DNA of 64,000 nt from Parahaliea mediterranea (GCF_017255185.1 NZ_JAFKCZ010000014.1:62001-126000); one strand, 5' to 3'; positions 26,257 through 36,744 are shown, counted from the first letter of the stretch. Translations and numbers: made by a program. Notes: generated by a model not told the origin, from the sequence alone.

Positions 26257-28596
26257 ATGAGCGCCGCGATCGCCGGCGCGGTCGCGGGCCTGCTGCTGGC
26301 GGCCTGCCTGCCGTGGCTGCCCGGCGCTCTCGCGGTGTTTGCCATTGCGGTGGCGGGGGCCCTGCTGTTGCTGGCACCGCGCGCGCCGGCGCGCATGGCC
26401 GCGGGCCTGTTGCTGGGCATGGCTCTGGGTATCGCCCACGGCGCGGCACTGAACGACCGGCGCCTGCCCCGGGACTGTGCGCGTGAGCTGTTGACGGTGG
26501 AGGGGGAGGTGGCCTCGCTGCCGCGGGTGACCCACATCGGCGAGGATACCCGCCAGCAGCGTTTCGAATTCACGGTGGCGGCCATCAGCCCGGCGCACTG
26601 CGGCGGGCCGCGCCGCGCGCTGCTGTCGTACTACGGCGCGCTGAGCGTGGCCCCCGGCGAGCACTGGGTCTTCGAGGCGCGCCTGCGCCGGCCCTGGGGG
26701 CTGGTCAATCCGGGCTCCTTCAACATGCAGGCCTGGTTCGCCCAGACCGGCATCGACGCCACCGGCAGCGCGCGTGCCCAGGGCGCGCTGCGCCTGGCGC
26801 CCGGTGCCGGCCCGGGCTCGCTGCCCGATCGCCTGCGCGCGCAAATCAGCCAGCGTATCGCGGCCTTGCCGCTGTCCGCCGACGCCCGCGCGGTGCTGGG
26901 GGCGGTCACGGTCGCCGACCGCAGTGGTCTCGATACCGCGCTGTGGCGCCTGTTCCAGCTCTACGGCCTCAACCACCTGCTGGTGATTTCCGGCCTGCAT
27001 ATCGGCCTGGTGGCGGCGCTGGGCTACGGCCTGGGCAGGGCGCTGGCAATGGCGCTTGCGTTGGCGGGGTCGGCGGCGGATGCGCGTCACCTGCCCGGCC
27101 TGGCGGCGCTGCTGCTGGCCGCGGTGTACACCGCACTGGCCGGTTTCAGCCTGGCCACGGTGCGCGCCCTGGCGATGTTGGCCTGTGTGGTGCTGGCCAG
27201 CAGCTGCTGGCGCCGGGCGGGTTCCTGGCACAACCTGCTGCTGGCCGCCGCGGTGCTGCTCGCGTGCAATCCCCTGGCGGGGCTGGGCAGCGGCTTCTGG
27301 CTGTCCTTTGGCGCCGTGGCCTGCCTGTTGTGGCTGGCCATGTGGGCGGGGGCGGCCGCACGCTGGCGCCAGCGGCTGGGTACCCACTTGTTCATGTCGG
27401 TGGCCATGCTGCCCCTGTGCGGCTGGTGGTTCGGCGGTTTCAGCCAGGTATCGGCGCCGGCCAATGCCCTGCTGGTACCGCTGCTGGGTCTGTTCGTGGT
27501 GCCGCTGGCGCTGCTGGGAGCGCTCTGTGCATTGCCCGGCTGGCCCGTGGCGGACACGCTGTGGACCTGGGCCGCGCAACCGCTGGAGCTGCTGCTGCCG
27601 CTGGGGCGGGCGCTGGCGGCGGATCATCCCGGGTGGCTGTTTCGCGGCCTCGCCCCCGGGCCGCTGGAAACCGGGCTGGCGCTGTGCGCGGTGGCGCTGC
27701 TGGTGGCGCCCCTGGACTGGCGGGTGCGCGCGCTGCTGCCGGCATTGCTGCTGCCCCTGTTGCTGCCCCCCGCGACGCCGCGCACGGCGGCCCCGGAGGC
27801 GATACACGCCTTGGTATTCGATGTGGGGCAGGGCACCGCGGTGCTGCTCTACGACCGCCGCCGCGCGCTGCTCTACGATACCGGCGGTGGCGTGGCCGGG
27901 GGCAGCACCATCGCCCGCAGCGTGATCCTGCCGCTGTTGCGGCAACGGGGTATCGCGCGCCTGGATACCCTGGTGGTCAGTCACGGCGACAGCGATCACA
28001 GCGCGGGGCTGGCGGATATCCTGGGCGCGCTGCCGGTGGCGCGGCTACTGGTCGGGGCCGGGGTGCGTGTCGCCGCGGCCGGTGACCAGGCCGTTGCACG
28101 GGACATCGCCGTCGCCGAGCCCTGCCGCGCCGGGCACCACTGGCGCTGGCCGCGCGGCGACGTACACCTGCGGGTGCTGGCGCCGGCCCCGGCGGAGCGG
28201 CTGTCGCGCAACAACGGCTCCTGCGTATTGCAGGTGAGCGTGGGCGGGCGGCGCCTGCTCTTGCCGGGGGACATCGATGACGATCGCGAGCGGGCGCTGG
28301 TGCGCTATTGGCGCGGCGATCTCGCCAGTGACTGGTTGCTGGCCGCGCACCACGGCAGCGGCAGCTCGTCGTCGCACGCCTGGCTCAAGGCGGTAAATCC
28401 CGCCGAGGTGGTCTACAGCCACGGCTACGCCAACCGTTTTGGCCATCCCCACCCGGCGGTGGTGGCGCGCCTGGAGGCGGCGGGGGCGCGGGCCTGGTCC
28501 ACCGCGAGCCAGGGTGCGCTGGAACTGGTTTTTCACGCCGATGGCGAGCTCCAGGTGATCGCGCACCGCCAGCTGAAACGGCGCTATTGGCTGTAG
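26257..28596 (+). CDS. comEC: DNA internalization/competence protein ComEC/Rec2
   Basis: A 779-residue protein, start ATG 26257. N-terminal DUF4131 region with two TMs, then a Competence domain with many TMs (LNHLLVISGLHIGLVAALGYGLGRAL is characteristic), and a C-terminal metallo-beta-lactamase domain (VFDVGQGTAVLLYD, SHGDSDHSAG, PGDIDDDRE, AAHHGSGSSSS). ComEC is the inner-membrane channel for transforming DNA. All MBL metal-binding blocks appear intact, consistent with a nuclease role. Other competence genes are not in the window. Confidence 0.95.
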   Translation: MSAAIAGAVAGLLLAACLPWLPGALAVFAIAVAGALLLLAPRAPARMAAGLLLGMALGIAHGAALNDRRLPRDCARELLTVEGEVASLPRVTHIGEDTRQQRFEFTVAAISPAHCGGPRRALLSYYGALSVAPGEHWVFEARLRRPWGLVNPGSFNMQAWFAQTGIDATGSARAQGALRLAPGAGPGSLPDRLRAQISQRIAALPLSADARAVLGAVTVADRSGLDTALWRLFQLYGLNHLLVISGLHIGLVAALGYGLGRALAMALALAGSAADARHLPGLAALLLAAVYTALAGFSLATVRALAMLACVVLASSCWRRAGSWHNLLLAAAVLLACNPLAGLGSGFWLSFGAVACLLWLAMWAGAAARWRQRLGTHLFMSVAMLPLCGWWFGGFSQVSAPANALLVPLLGLFVVPLALLGALCALPGWPVADTLWTWAAQPLELLLPLGRALAADHPGWLFRGLAPGPLETGLALCAVALLVAPLDWRVRALLPALLLPLLLPPATPRTAAPEAIHALVFDVGQGTAVLLYDRRRALLYDTGGGVAGGSTIARSVILPLLRQRGIARLDTLVVSHGDSDHSAGLADILGALPVARLLVGAGVRVAAAGDQAVARDIAVAEPCRAGHHWRWPRGDVHLRVLAPAPAERLSRNNGSCVLQVSVGGRRLLLPGDIDDDRERALVRYWRGDLASDWLLAAHHGSGSSSSHAWLKAVNPAEVVYSHGYANRFGHPHPAVVARLEAAGARAWSTASQGALELVFHADGELQVIAHRQLKRRYWL

Positions 28597-28628
28597 GCCG
28601 CGTTGTTCGGTCCGCCTGGGGGCGCCGC

Positions 28629-28658
28629 TTTCTCAGTGCGAGGGGGTGTGCGTATAAT
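28629..28658 (+). promoter_or_regulatory. promoter of the exbB-exbD-msbA-lpxK operon
   Basis: A perfect -10 TATAAT at 28653-28658 with a weak -35 TTTCTC at 28629-28634 (18-bp spacing), 33 bp before the GTG start of exbB. Confidence 0.5.
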
Positions 28659-28690
28659 GGCGCCAACTTTCGTTGTAACAGGATCCGGGC

Positions 28691-29314
28691 GTGCTCGAAC
28701 TGGTGACGGCAGGGGGTTGGCTGATGGTGCTGATCCTGCTTTGCTCTATCGTGGCGGTGGCGATCAGTATTGAACGGCTGTACACACTGAACCCGAAAAA
28801 AATCGCGCCGCCGCACCTGCTGGCCACGGTGTGGAAACAGATCAAGGCCGGGGAACTCGACGCCCCGCGCATCAAGTCCCTGCGCCAGTCCTCCCCCCTG
28901 GGGCGTATCCTGGCGGCGGGCTTGAGCAACGCCTCCCACGGCCGGGACGTGATGAAGGAGAGTATCCAGGAGGCGGCGAGCCATGTGATCCACGAGCTGG
29001 AGCGCTACCTGAACACCCTCGGCACCATCGCCGCGGTGGCGCCCCTGCTGGGCCTGCTGGGCACGGTGGTGGGCATGATCAAGGTCTTCGCCGAGATCAT
29101 GGCCCAGGGTACCGGCAACGCCAGCGCCCTCGCGGGCGGTATCTCCGAGGCCCTGATTACCACCGCCGCCGGTCTCGCGGTGGCGATTCCCGCCCTGGTC
29201 ATGCACCGCTACCTTAGCGGCCGTATCGACGGCATCGTGGTTGAGTTGGAGCAGGAGACCATCAAACTGGTCGATGCCCTGCACAGTGAAGAGCAGCCGG
29301 CGGGCCGCCGGTGA
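28691..29314 (+). CDS. exbB: ExbB/TolQ-type proton channel subunit
   Basis: A 207-residue protein starting at GTG 28691. Three TM helices: about 4-27, about 108-130 (LGTIAAVAPLLGLLGTVVGMIKVF) and about 150-175 (ISEALITTAAGLAVAIPALVMHRY), the MotA/TolQ/ExbB proton-channel signature. It overlaps exbD by 4 bp. It energises an outer-membrane process by coupling to the proton gradient through ExbD. No tonB is present, so whether it serves TonB, Tol or an LPS-linked role is open; the equivalent Pseudomonas pair precedes lpxK. Confidence 0.92.
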   Translation: MLELVTAGGWLMVLILLCSIVAVAISIERLYTLNPKKIAPPHLLATVWKQIKAGELDAPRIKSLRQSSPLGRILAAGLSNASHGRDVMKESIQEAASHVIHELERYLNTLGTIAAVAPLLGLLGTVVGMIKVFAEIMAQGTGNASALAGGISEALITTAAGLAVAIPALVMHRYLSGRIDGIVVELEQETIKLVDALHSEEQPAGRR

Positions 29315-29745
29315 AGTTCCGCCGCCAGCGCCGCGAGGAGGTCGGGGTCAACCTGACCCCCCTGATCGACGTGGTCTTCCTGCTGTTGATCTTTTTCATG
29401 GTGTCCACCACCTTCACCCGCGAGACCCAGCTCAGCATCGACCTGCCCGAGGCCAGCGGTGAACCCGGCGAGGCGCCCGAGCGCCAGGTGGAAATCATGA
29501 TCGACGAGGCGGGCCACTACCGGGTGAACGGCCAGAAACTGGTCGATGCGCGCCTGCGCACCCTGCAGGCCGCGATTTACAAAATTTCCGCCGGCGATAC
29601 GACCCTGCCCATGGTGATCACCGCCGACGCCCAGGCGAGCCACCAGTCGGTGGTGCGGGCCATGGACGCCGCCGGGCAGATGGGCTTTGTGCATTTGAGC
29701 ATCACCACGCGACAGCCACAGGACGGCGCCCGCAGCAATGGCTAA
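29311..29745 (+). CDS. exbD: ExbD/TolR-type biopolymer transport protein
   Basis: A 144-residue protein starting at GTG 29311. A short cytoplasmic N-terminus (RRQRREEVGVNLTPLIDVVF) leads to a single TM that contains the conserved proton-carrying Asp of LTPLIDVVFLLLIFFMV. A periplasmic ExbD/TolR domain fills the rest. It overlaps exbB (4 bp) and msbA (8 bp), indicating tight coupling to LPS export genes. Confidence 0.93.
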   Translation: MKFRRQRREEVGVNLTPLIDVVFLLLIFFMVSTTFTRETQLSIDLPEASGEPGEAPERQVEIMIDEAGHYRVNGQKLVDARLRTLQAAIYKISAGDTTLPMVITADAQASHQSVVRAMDAAGQMGFVHLSITTRQPQDGARSNG

Positions 29746-31573
29746 ACCCGCGTCTTACGTACCGCGCCAGGGGCGCATGAGCGACTGGCAGCTGTATCGC
29801 CGCCTGGTGGCCTACGCGCTGCCCTACTGGCGCCTGTTCGCGCTCAGTGTACTGGGCTTCGTGCTGTACTCCGCCGGCAATGCCCTGCTGGCCGACATGA
29901 TGCGCTTTTTGCTGGATTCACTCGGCGACAGCCGCGGCGCCGAGGGCGGTATCGTCGCCGGCATCGCCTACCGGTTCTGGGACGAGACCACCACCACCCA
30001 GATGGAATTCGCCCGCATCGCGGTGCCGGTGGCGGCGGTAGTGTTGGCCTGCGGCCGCGCCACCGGTTATTTCGCCGGCACCTATTTCATGACCACGGTG
30101 GCGCGCAACCTGATCCACAAGCTGCGCTGCGAACTGTTTGACGGCATCATGGCCGCGCCCTGCAGTTTCCACGACCGCCACAGCCAGGGCGCGCTGATTT
30201 CCAAGATCACCTTCAATGTGGAACAGGTGTCCGGCGCGGCGACCAAGGCGCTCAAAGTCATCATCGGCGAGGGCCTGACCGTCCTGGTGCTGATCGGCTA
30301 CATGCTCTACATGAACTGGCGCCTGACCCTGGTGTTTTTCGTGGTGGCGCCGGTGATCGCGCTGGTGGTGTCGGTGGTGGGCAAGCACTTCCGCCGCTAC
30401 AGCAGGCGCATCCAGAACTCGATGGGGGAAGTCACCCAGGTCAGTAACGAGAGCGTCGGCGGCTACAAGGAGATTCGCCTGTTCGGCGGCCAGGAGCAGC
30501 AGTCGGGGCGCTTCCAGCAGGCCAGCAACTACAATCGCGAGCAGAGCCTGAAGCTGGCCTTCGCCGACGCCCTGTCCACGCCGGTGATCCAGACCCTGCT
30601 GGCGATGGCGCTGGCGGTACTGGTGTGGATCGCCCTCGACCCGGTGATGATCGCCGACTTCACCAGCGCCGACCTGGTGGCCTTCCTCACTGCCGCCGGC
30701 ATGCTGGGCAAGCCGATCCGCCAGTTGAGCGGCATCCAGGCCACGGTGCAGCGCGGGCTGGCGGCGGCGGAGGATATCTTCGCCCAGATCGACACCGACA
30801 AGGAGCGCGACAGCGGCACGCACACCGCGCAACGGGTGCGCGGCGACCTCGCCATCCGCCAGCTCACCTTCCAGTACCCCGGCGGCGAGTCGCCAGTACT
30901 GCGCGATATCGACCTGCAAGTGCCCGCCGGCCAGACCGTGGCGCTGGTGGGCCGCTCCGGCAGCGGCAAGAGCACCCTGGTGCAGCTGCTGGCGCGCTTT
31001 TACGACATCGAGCAGGGCGAGGTTACCCTGGACGGCGTGCCGATCGCCGATTACCAGCTGGACAACCTGCGCGCGCAGCTGGCCATGGTGTCCCAGAACG
31101 TCACCCTGTTCCACGACACCGTGCGCAACAACATCGCCTACGGCAGCCTGGCCAACGCCACCGACGAGGCGGTGCGGGCGGCGGCCGAGTCCGCCTTCGC
31201 CCTGGACTTTATCGAGCAGTTGCCACAGGGCTTCGATACCGTACTCGGCGACGATGGCGGCGGCCTCAGTGGTGGCCAACGCCAGCGCATTGCCATCGCC
31301 CGGGCGATTCTCAAGGACGCGCCGGTGCTGATCCTGGACGAGGCCACCTCGGCCCTGGACAACGAATCCGAGCACCGCATCCAGCGCGCCCTCGAGCGCA
31401 TCATGGCGGACCGCACCACCATCGTCATCGCCCACCGCCTGTCGACGGTGGAGCGCGCCGATTGCATCGTGGTGATGGACGCCGGCCGCATCGTCGCCCA
31501 GGGCAGCCACGCCGAGCTGTTGGCCCAGGGCGGGCTGTATTCCCAGCTCTATCACCAGCACTTCAACGACTGA
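29738..31573 (+). CDS. msbA: lipid A export ATP-binding/permease protein MsbA
   Basis: A 611-residue half-transporter. Six TMs (about 25-330) are followed by an ABC domain with Walker [10 protein letters not shown], signature [15 protein letters not shown], Walker [13 protein letters not shown] and H-loop IAHRLSTVE. It flips lipid A-core across the inner membrane. It sits between exbD and lpxK with a TGATG overlap to lpxK, matching the E. coli msbA-lpxK pairing. The TM region is longer at the N-terminus than the classical 582-residue MsbA. Confidence 0.93.
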   Translation: MAKPASYVPRQGRMSDWQLYRRLVAYALPYWRLFALSVLGFVLYSAGNALLADMMRFLLDSLGDSRGAEGGIVAGIAYRFWDETTTTQMEFARIAVPVAAVVLACGRATGYFAGTYFMTTVARNLIHKLRCELFDGIMAAPCSFHDRHSQGALISKITFNVEQVSGAATKALKVIIGEGLTVLVLIGYMLYMNWRLTLVFFVVAPVIALVVSVVGKHFRRYSRRIQNSMGEVTQVSNESVGGYKEIRLFGGQEQQSGRFQQASNYNREQSLKLAFADALSTPVIQTLLAMALAVLVWIALDPVMIADFTSADLVAFLTAAGMLGKPIRQLSGIQATVQRGLAAAEDIFAQIDTDKERDSGTHTAQRVRGDLAIRQLTFQYPGGESPVLRDIDLQVPAGQTVALVGRSGSGKSTLVQLLARFYDIEQGEVTLDGVPIADYQLDNLRAQLAMVSQNVTLFHDTVRNNIAYGSLANATDEAVRAAAESAFALDFIEQLPQGFDTVLGDDGGGLSGGQRQRIAIARAILKDAPVLILDEATSALDNESEHRIQRALERIMADRTTIVIAHRLSTVERADCIVVMDAGRIVAQGSHAELLAQGGLYSQLYHQHFND

Positions 31574-32565
31574 TGGCCGGCGCCACCCGAATCGAGCGGG
31601 CCTGGTACGCGGGCGCGCCCTGGCTGTGGCTGTTGCGCCCGCTGGAAATCCTGTTTCGCGCGGTGTCCGCGCTGCGCCGCGGGCTCTATATCCGCGGATG
31701 GCTGCCGTCCCACCGCGCCGGGGTGCCGGTGGTGGTGGTGGGCAATATCACCGTCGGCGGCACCGGCAAGACGCCCATCGTCATTGCCCTGGTGGAAGCC
31801 CTGCGGGCGGCGGGGCACCGCCCCGGGGTGGTCAGCCGCGGCTACGGCGGCAGCGGCGGCGCCTATCCGCTGGCGGTCACCGCCGCCAGCGATGCCGCCC
31901 AGGTGGGTGATGAACCGCTGCTGATCGCCCGGCGCACCGGCGCCCCCTGCGTGGTCGACCCGGACCGGGGCAGGGCGGCGGCTCGCCTGGAAGCGGACTA
32001 TGACGTGGACCTGATCATCAGCGACGACGGCCTGCAACACTACCGTTTGCGGCGCGACTTCGAGATCGCCGTGCTCGACGCACAGCGCCGCACGGGCAAC
32101 GGTTGGTGCCTGCCCGCCGGCCCCCTGCGCGAGCCGGCGGGCCGCCTGGCCAACGTGGACTGGGTGCTGCTGCGCGGCGGCGACGGCGCGCGCGACGGCG
32201 TGCGCTACCTGCCGACGGCGCTGGTGGACGTGGCGAGCGGCGAGCGGCGGGACTTCAGCCCCGGGGCCCTGTCCCCGCGGGTCCGGGCCATCGCCGGCAT
32301 CGGCCAGCCGGCGCAGTTTTTCGCCAGCCTGCGCGCGGCCGGCTTCGAGGTGAGCGAAACCGTATTTCCCGATCATCACCACTTTAGCCTCGCCGACCTG
32401 GCCGGGGAGAACACGCCGGTTATCATGACCGAGAAGGACGCGGTAAAATGCGCGGGCCTGCTGGCGCCGGAGGACGCGGGCCGCTACTGGTACCTGTGCA
32501 TCGACGCGCGGCTGCCCGCGCCCCTGGTCGACGCGGTGCTGGCCTTGACCGCCAGGGCGTCCTGA
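31573..32565 (+). CDS. lpxK: tetraacyldisaccharide 4'-kinase
   Basis: A 330-residue protein, start ATG 31573 sharing a base with the msbA stop. One N-terminal hydrophobic segment is followed by VVVVGNITVGGTGKTPIV (Walker A), VVSRGYGG, VGDEPLLIARRT, DLIISDDGLQHYRLRRDFEIAVLDA and MTEKDAVKC, all LpxK landmarks. It phosphorylates the 4' position of the lipid A disaccharide at the inner membrane. Confidence 0.96.
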   Translation: MAGATRIERAWYAGAPWLWLLRPLEILFRAVSALRRGLYIRGWLPSHRAGVPVVVVGNITVGGTGKTPIVIALVEALRAAGHRPGVVSRGYGGSGGAYPLAVTAASDAAQVGDEPLLIARRTGAPCVVDPDRGRAAARLEADYDVDLIISDDGLQHYRLRRDFEIAVLDAQRRTGNGWCLPAGPLREPAGRLANVDWVLLRGGDGARDGVRYLPTALVDVASGERRDFSPGALSPRVRAIAGIGQPAQFFASLRAAGFEVSETVFPDHHHFSLADLAGENTPVIMTEKDAVKCAGLLAPEDAGRYWYLCIDARLPAPLVDAVLALTARAS

Positions 32566-32640
32566 CGCTCACGGCTGCTGGCCCAGGCAACAGTTCGATA
32601 GTTCGATCAACACCCCGATCAATAGAGAGTACATCAGCGC

Positions 32641-33408
32641 ATGTCATTCACCGTCATCATTCCAGCCCGCTACGCTTCCACCCGCCTGCCCGGCAAGGCC
32701 CTGGCGGATATCGGCGGCCTGCCGATGGTGCAGCGGGTGTGGCGGCAAGCCAGCGCCAGCGGCGCGTCGCGGGTGGTGATTGCCACCGACGACGAGCGCA
32801 TCCTGTCGGCGGCCCGGGACTTCGGCGCCGAGGCCTGCATGACCGCCAACACCCACCCCACGGGCACCGACCGCCTGCAGCAGGTGGCGGCGGACCTGGG
32901 TTTCGACGACGGGCACATCGTGGTCAACGTGCAGGGTGACGAGCCCTTGATCCCCCCCGCGGTGATCGACCAGGTGGCGGCGAACCTCGCGGCCAATCCG
33001 GGCGCGGATATCGCCACGCTGTGCGAACCCATCGATGATGTGGAGACCCTGCGCGATCCCAACGCGGTCAAGGTGGTGGCGGACGGGCAGGGCAGGGCCC
33101 TGTACTTCAGCCGGGCGCCGATTCCCTGGCCCCGGGACCAGTTCGCCAGCGCGCCGCGGCAGATGCCCGCGGGCGGGCACTGGTTCCGCCACATTGGCAT
33201 CTATGCCTACCGCACCCGCTTTTTGCACCAGTACATCACCTGGGAGCCGGCGCCGCTGGAGACCCTGGAGCAACTGGAACAGCTGCGGGCCATGTACCAC
33301 GGCGTGCATATCCACGTGAGCCCGGCCTGCGATGCGGTCCCCGGCGGTGTGGATACACCCGCCGACCTGGAGCGCTTGCGGGCGCGCTTTGCCGGAGGTG
33401 AATCATGA
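32641..33408 (+). CDS. kdsB: CMP-KDO synthetase (3-deoxy-manno-octulosonate cytidylyltransferase)
   Basis: A 255-residue protein starting [21 protein letters not shown], with [13 protein letters not shown] and [11 protein letters not shown]. It activates KDO as CMP-KDO for the LPS inner core. A 75-bp gap follows lpxK. In Pseudomonas a Trm112-like gene usually lies between lpxK and kdsB; I see none here. It overlaps the phosphatase gene by 4 bp. Confidence 0.97.
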   Translation: MSFTVIIPARYASTRLPGKALADIGGLPMVQRVWRQASASGASRVVIATDDERILSAARDFGAEACMTANTHPTGTDRLQQVAADLGFDDGHIVVNVQGDEPLIPPAVIDQVAANLAANPGADIATLCEPIDDVETLRDPNAVKVVADGQGRALYFSRAPIPWPRDQFASAPRQMPAGGHWFRHIGIYAYRTRFLHQYITWEPAPLETLEQLEQLRAMYHGVHIHVSPACDAVPGGVDTPADLERLRARFAGGES

Positions 33409-33893
33409 GCGCGGCGCCCACACAGGTCCTGTTTGTCTGCCTGGGCAATATCTGCCGCTCGCCCACCGCCCACGGCGTGTTCGAGGCCCGGGTGGCGGGG
33501 CGCGGCCTGCAGTCGCGGATCGCGGTGGATTCCTGCGGCACCGGCGACTGGCACATCGGCCACCCGCCGGACCGCCGCGCCCGGGCCGAGGCCGCGCGCC
33601 GCGGCTACGACCTGGAGCACCTGCGCGCGCGGCAGGTTGCCGCGGCGGATTTCGGCCGCTTCGATTACATCCTGGCCATGGACAACAGCAACCTGCGGGA
33701 CTTACAGGCGATGCGCCCGGTGGATTTCGCCGGCCATCTGGGGTTGTTCCTCGACTTCGCCCCGGGGGCGGAGGTGCGCGAAGTACCCGACCCCTACTAC
33801 GGCGAGGACGACGGCTTCGCCCGCGTGCTCGACCTGATCGAGGCCGCCAGCGACGGCCTGCTGGAGGAGATCCTGCGTGCAGGTTCACGCTGA
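33405..33893 (+). CDS. low-molecular-weight protein tyrosine phosphatase
   Basis: A 162-residue protein with P-loop [19 protein letters not shown] (CxxxxxR: C14-LGNIC-R region) and the general-acid loop [21 protein letters not shown]. It dephosphorylates phosphotyrosine, often on capsule/EPS regulators. Its place between kdsB and murB is conserved with Pseudomonas (PA2978). It overlaps kdsB by 4 bp and murB by 17 bp. Confidence 0.94.
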   Translation: MSAAPTQVLFVCLGNICRSPTAHGVFEARVAGRGLQSRIAVDSCGTGDWHIGHPPDRRARAEAARRGYDLEHLRARQVAAADFGRFDYILAMDNSNLRDLQAMRPVDFAGHLGLFLDFAPGAEVREVPDPYYGEDDGFARVLDLIEAASDGLLEEILRAGSR

Positions 33894-34905
33894 CTACGCC
33901 CTCGATCAGCGCAGTACCCTGGCGCTGCGCGCCCGGGCGGCGGCCTTTATTTCGGCCACCCGGACCGAGGACCTGTTGCGCGCGGTACTGTGGTCCCAGG
34001 ACAGCGGCATGCCGCTGCTGCCGCTGGGGGAGGGCAGCAATATCGTGTTCGCCGGCGATGTGGACGCGGCCCTGTTACAGGTGGACATCCGCGGCCGCAA
34101 GCTGCTGCGCAAGCGCGAGGGTTGCGCGGAGCTGCGCATCGGCGCCGGCGAGAACTGGCACCAGCTGGTGGCCTGGACCCTGGAGCAGGGCTACTACGGG
34201 CTGGAAAACCTGGCACTGATCCCGGGTACCGTGGGCGCGGCGCCAATCCAGAATATCGGCGCCTATGGCGTGGAGCTGTCCCGTTTTCTGCGGCGTGTTC
34301 ACGCGGTGGACCTGGAGTCGGGCGCCCCGATGGTGCTCGACGCCGCGCAGTGCCAACTGGGCTACCGCGACAGCGTGTTCAAGCACCGCCTGCGCGACAA
34401 GGTGGCCATTCACGCGGTGGAGCTGGCGCTGCCGCTGTCGCCGGATCCGCAGCTGCGGTATCCCGCCCTGGGTCAATACCTGGAACAGCAGGGCATCGGC
34501 ACGCCGACACCGGTGGAGGTGTTTGAGGCGGTGGTGGCAATTCGCAGCGCGCGCCTGCCGGACCCGGCGCGGGAGCCCAACGCGGGCAGCTTTTTCAAGA
34601 ACCCGGTGGTTTCGCGGGCGCACGCCGAAGCGCTGCGGGCCGACCATCCCGAACTGCCGGTGTTTCCGGCCGCTGGCGATAGCTGCAAGCTGGCGGCCGC
34701 CTGGCTGATCGAGCGCTGCGGCTGGAAGGGGCACCGGGAGCACGGCGTCGGGGTCCACCCGGGGCACGCCCTGGTGCTGGTGAACTATGGCGGCAACGAT
34801 GGCGCCGTGTTACTGGCGCTGGCCGAAGCCATCCGCGAGTCGGTGGCGGAGCGCTTTGGTGTCGACCTGGAGATCGAGCCGAGGATCTACGGCGGCGATC
34901 GATGA
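33877..34905 (+). CDS. murB: UDP-N-acetylenolpyruvoylglucosamine reductase
   Basis: A 342-residue type I MurB starting at GTG 33877. FAD-binding blocks PLLPLGEGSNIVF and LENLALIPGTVGAAPIQNIGAYGVEL are present, along with YRDSVFKHRLRD and PNAGSFFKNPVVS (catalytic Ser region). It reduces the enolpyruvyl group to lactyl in peptidoglycan precursor synthesis. It overlaps both neighbours. Confidence 0.97.
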   Translation: MQVHADYALDQRSTLALRARAAAFISATRTEDLLRAVLWSQDSGMPLLPLGEGSNIVFAGDVDAALLQVDIRGRKLLRKREGCAELRIGAGENWHQLVAWTLEQGYYGLENLALIPGTVGAAPIQNIGAYGVELSRFLRRVHAVDLESGAPMVLDAAQCQLGYRDSVFKHRLRDKVAIHAVELALPLSPDPQLRYPALGQYLEQQGIGTPTPVEVFEAVVAIRSARLPDPAREPNAGSFFKNPVVSRAHAEALRADHPELPVFPAAGDSCKLAAAWLIERCGWKGHREHGVGVHPGHALVLVNYGGNDGAVLLALAEAIRESVAERFGVDLEIEPRIYGGDR

Positions 34906-36728
34906 CCGAGTTCGACCACCAATCCTTTCTCAAGCGGCTCACCACACGGCCGGGCATCTACCAGATGTACGACGCCGAGGGCGGGCTGCTGTACGTGGGC
35001 AAGGCCAAGAACCTGCGCAACCGCGTGGGCAGCTATTTTCGCGCCAGCGGCCTGAGCGAGAAGACCATGGCCCTGGTGAGCCGCATCGCCAATATCCAGG
35101 TAACCGTCACATCCACCGAGGTGGATGCGTTACTACTGGAACACAACCTGATCAAGTCGCACCGGCCGCCCTACAATATCCTGCTGCGGGACGATAAATC
35201 CTATCCCTACATCTATTTATCCAGCGAGGATAAATACCCGCGCCTGGCCCTGCACCGCGGTCCCAAGCGCAAGAAGGGGCAGTATTTCGGCCCCTATCCC
35301 AGCGCCGCCGCGGTGCGCGAATCGCTGCACTTTCTGCAGAAGGTGTTCAAGGTGCGTCAGTGCGAGGACAGCTATTTCCGCAATCGCTCGCGCCCCTGCC
35401 TGCAATACCAGATCGACCGCTGCACCGGTCCCTGCGTGGAGGTGGTGAGCGAGGCCGAGTACGCGCAGCAGGTGGAGAACACGCGATTGTTCCTGAAGGG
35501 CAAGTCACAGGAACTGATGGTGCGGCTGGCGGACGATATGGAGCAGGCCGCCCTGGAACTGGAGTACGAAAAGGCCGCGGTGCTGCGCGACCAGCTCAGC
35601 CAGCTGCAGCACGTGCAGGCCACCCAGGGCATTGAGGGCAGCAGCGGCGACCTCGATATTGTCGCCGCCGCGGTGGACCGCGGCCGCGCCTGTGTGCAGG
35701 TGCTGTTCGTACGCAGCGCCCGGGTGCTGGGCAGCAAGACCTACTACCCGCCCCTCAAGCTGGAGGAGAGCGAGGGCGAGGTGCTGGCGGCTTTCCTGCC
35801 CCAGTACTACCTGAACGGCAGCCAGCCGATACCCGCCGACATTATTGTCAATACGCCGCCGGAGGATGTGGACACCCTGGCGGAGGCCTTTTCCGTGGAG
35901 GCGGGCCGCAAGGTGCGCATTCGCCACCGGGTGCGCGACACCCGCGCCCGCTGGCTGCAGCTGGCGCGCCAGACCGCCGAGACCAACCTCGCCGCGCACG
36001 TGGCGGGGCGGCAGACCACGCTGGAGCGGGCCCAGGCGCTACAGGATATACTGGGCCTGGCGCAGACACCGGAGCGCATGGAGTGCTTCGACATCAGCCA
36101 CAGTTCGGGGGAGGCCACGGTCGCCTCCTGCGTGGTGTTCGACCAGAGTGGCCCGCGCAAGTCCGACTACCGTAAATTCAATATCGAGGGCGTCGCCGCT
36201 GGCGACGACTACGGTGCCATGCAGCAGGCCCTGGAACGGCGCTACAAGCGGCTCAAGAGCGGCGAGGGCGCGATGCCCGACATCCTGTTTATCGACGGCG
36301 GCAAGGGCCAGGTGGCCCAGGCCACCGGGGTGCTCGAGGCCCTGGAGCTGGACGGCATCACCGTGGTGGGCGTGGCCAAGGGGGTCACCCGCAAGGCGGG
36401 CTTCGAAACCCTGGTAATGGGCAGCAGCGGCCGCGAACAGCAATTGCCGGGCGATAGTGCCGCCCTGCACCTGATACAGTATATTCGTGACGAAGCGCAC
36501 CGTTTCGCCATCACCGGCCACCGCGCGCGGCGGGACAAGGCGCGGCGACAGTCACTGCTGGAGGGTATCCCCGGGGTGGGGGCCAAGCGGCGGCGGGAGT
36601 TGCTGCGGCACTTCGGCAGCGCCCAGGGCGTGAAGAACGCCAGTGTCGACGAACTGAAAAAAATCGCCGGGATCAGCGTGACCCTGGCACAACACATCTA
36701 CGATCACCTGCACGCCGGCGGGGATTAG
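34902..36728 (+). CDS. uvrC: excinuclease ABC subunit C
   Basis: A 608-residue protein. N-terminal GIY-YIG nuclease (TRPGIYQMYDAEGGLLYVGKAK) for the 3' incision, UvrB-interacting UVR helix about 200-235 (QELMVRLADDMEQAALELEYEKAAVLRDQ), RNase H-like C-terminal nuclease (ECFDISHSSGEATVASCVVF, FIDGGKGQ) for the 5' incision, and helix-hairpin-helix repeats at the end (GIPGVGAKRRRELLRHFGS). It starts within the murB stop. pgsA follows after 16 bp, the usual uvrC-pgsA pair. Confidence 0.97.
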   Translation: MTEFDHQSFLKRLTTRPGIYQMYDAEGGLLYVGKAKNLRNRVGSYFRASGLSEKTMALVSRIANIQVTVTSTEVDALLLEHNLIKSHRPPYNILLRDDKSYPYIYLSSEDKYPRLALHRGPKRKKGQYFGPYPSAAAVRESLHFLQKVFKVRQCEDSYFRNRSRPCLQYQIDRCTGPCVEVVSEAEYAQQVENTRLFLKGKSQELMVRLADDMEQAALELEYEKAAVLRDQLSQLQHVQATQGIEGSSGDLDIVAAAVDRGRACVQVLFVRSARVLGSKTYYPPLKLEESEGEVLAAFLPQYYLNGSQPIPADIIVNTPPEDVDTLAEAFSVEAGRKVRIRHRVRDTRARWLQLARQTAETNLAAHVAGRQTTLERAQALQDILGLAQTPERMECFDISHSSGEATVASCVVFDQSGPRKSDYRKFNIEGVAAGDDYGAMQQALERRYKRLKSGEGAMPDILFIDGGKGQVAQATGVLEALELDGITVVGVAKGVTRKAGFETLVMGSSGREQQLPGDSAALHLIQYIRDEAHRFAITGHRARRDKARRQSLLEGIPGVGAKRRRELLRHFGSAQGVKNASVDELKKIAGISVTLAQHIYDHLHAGGD

Positions 36729-36744
36729 GACCAGGAGCCACCAC

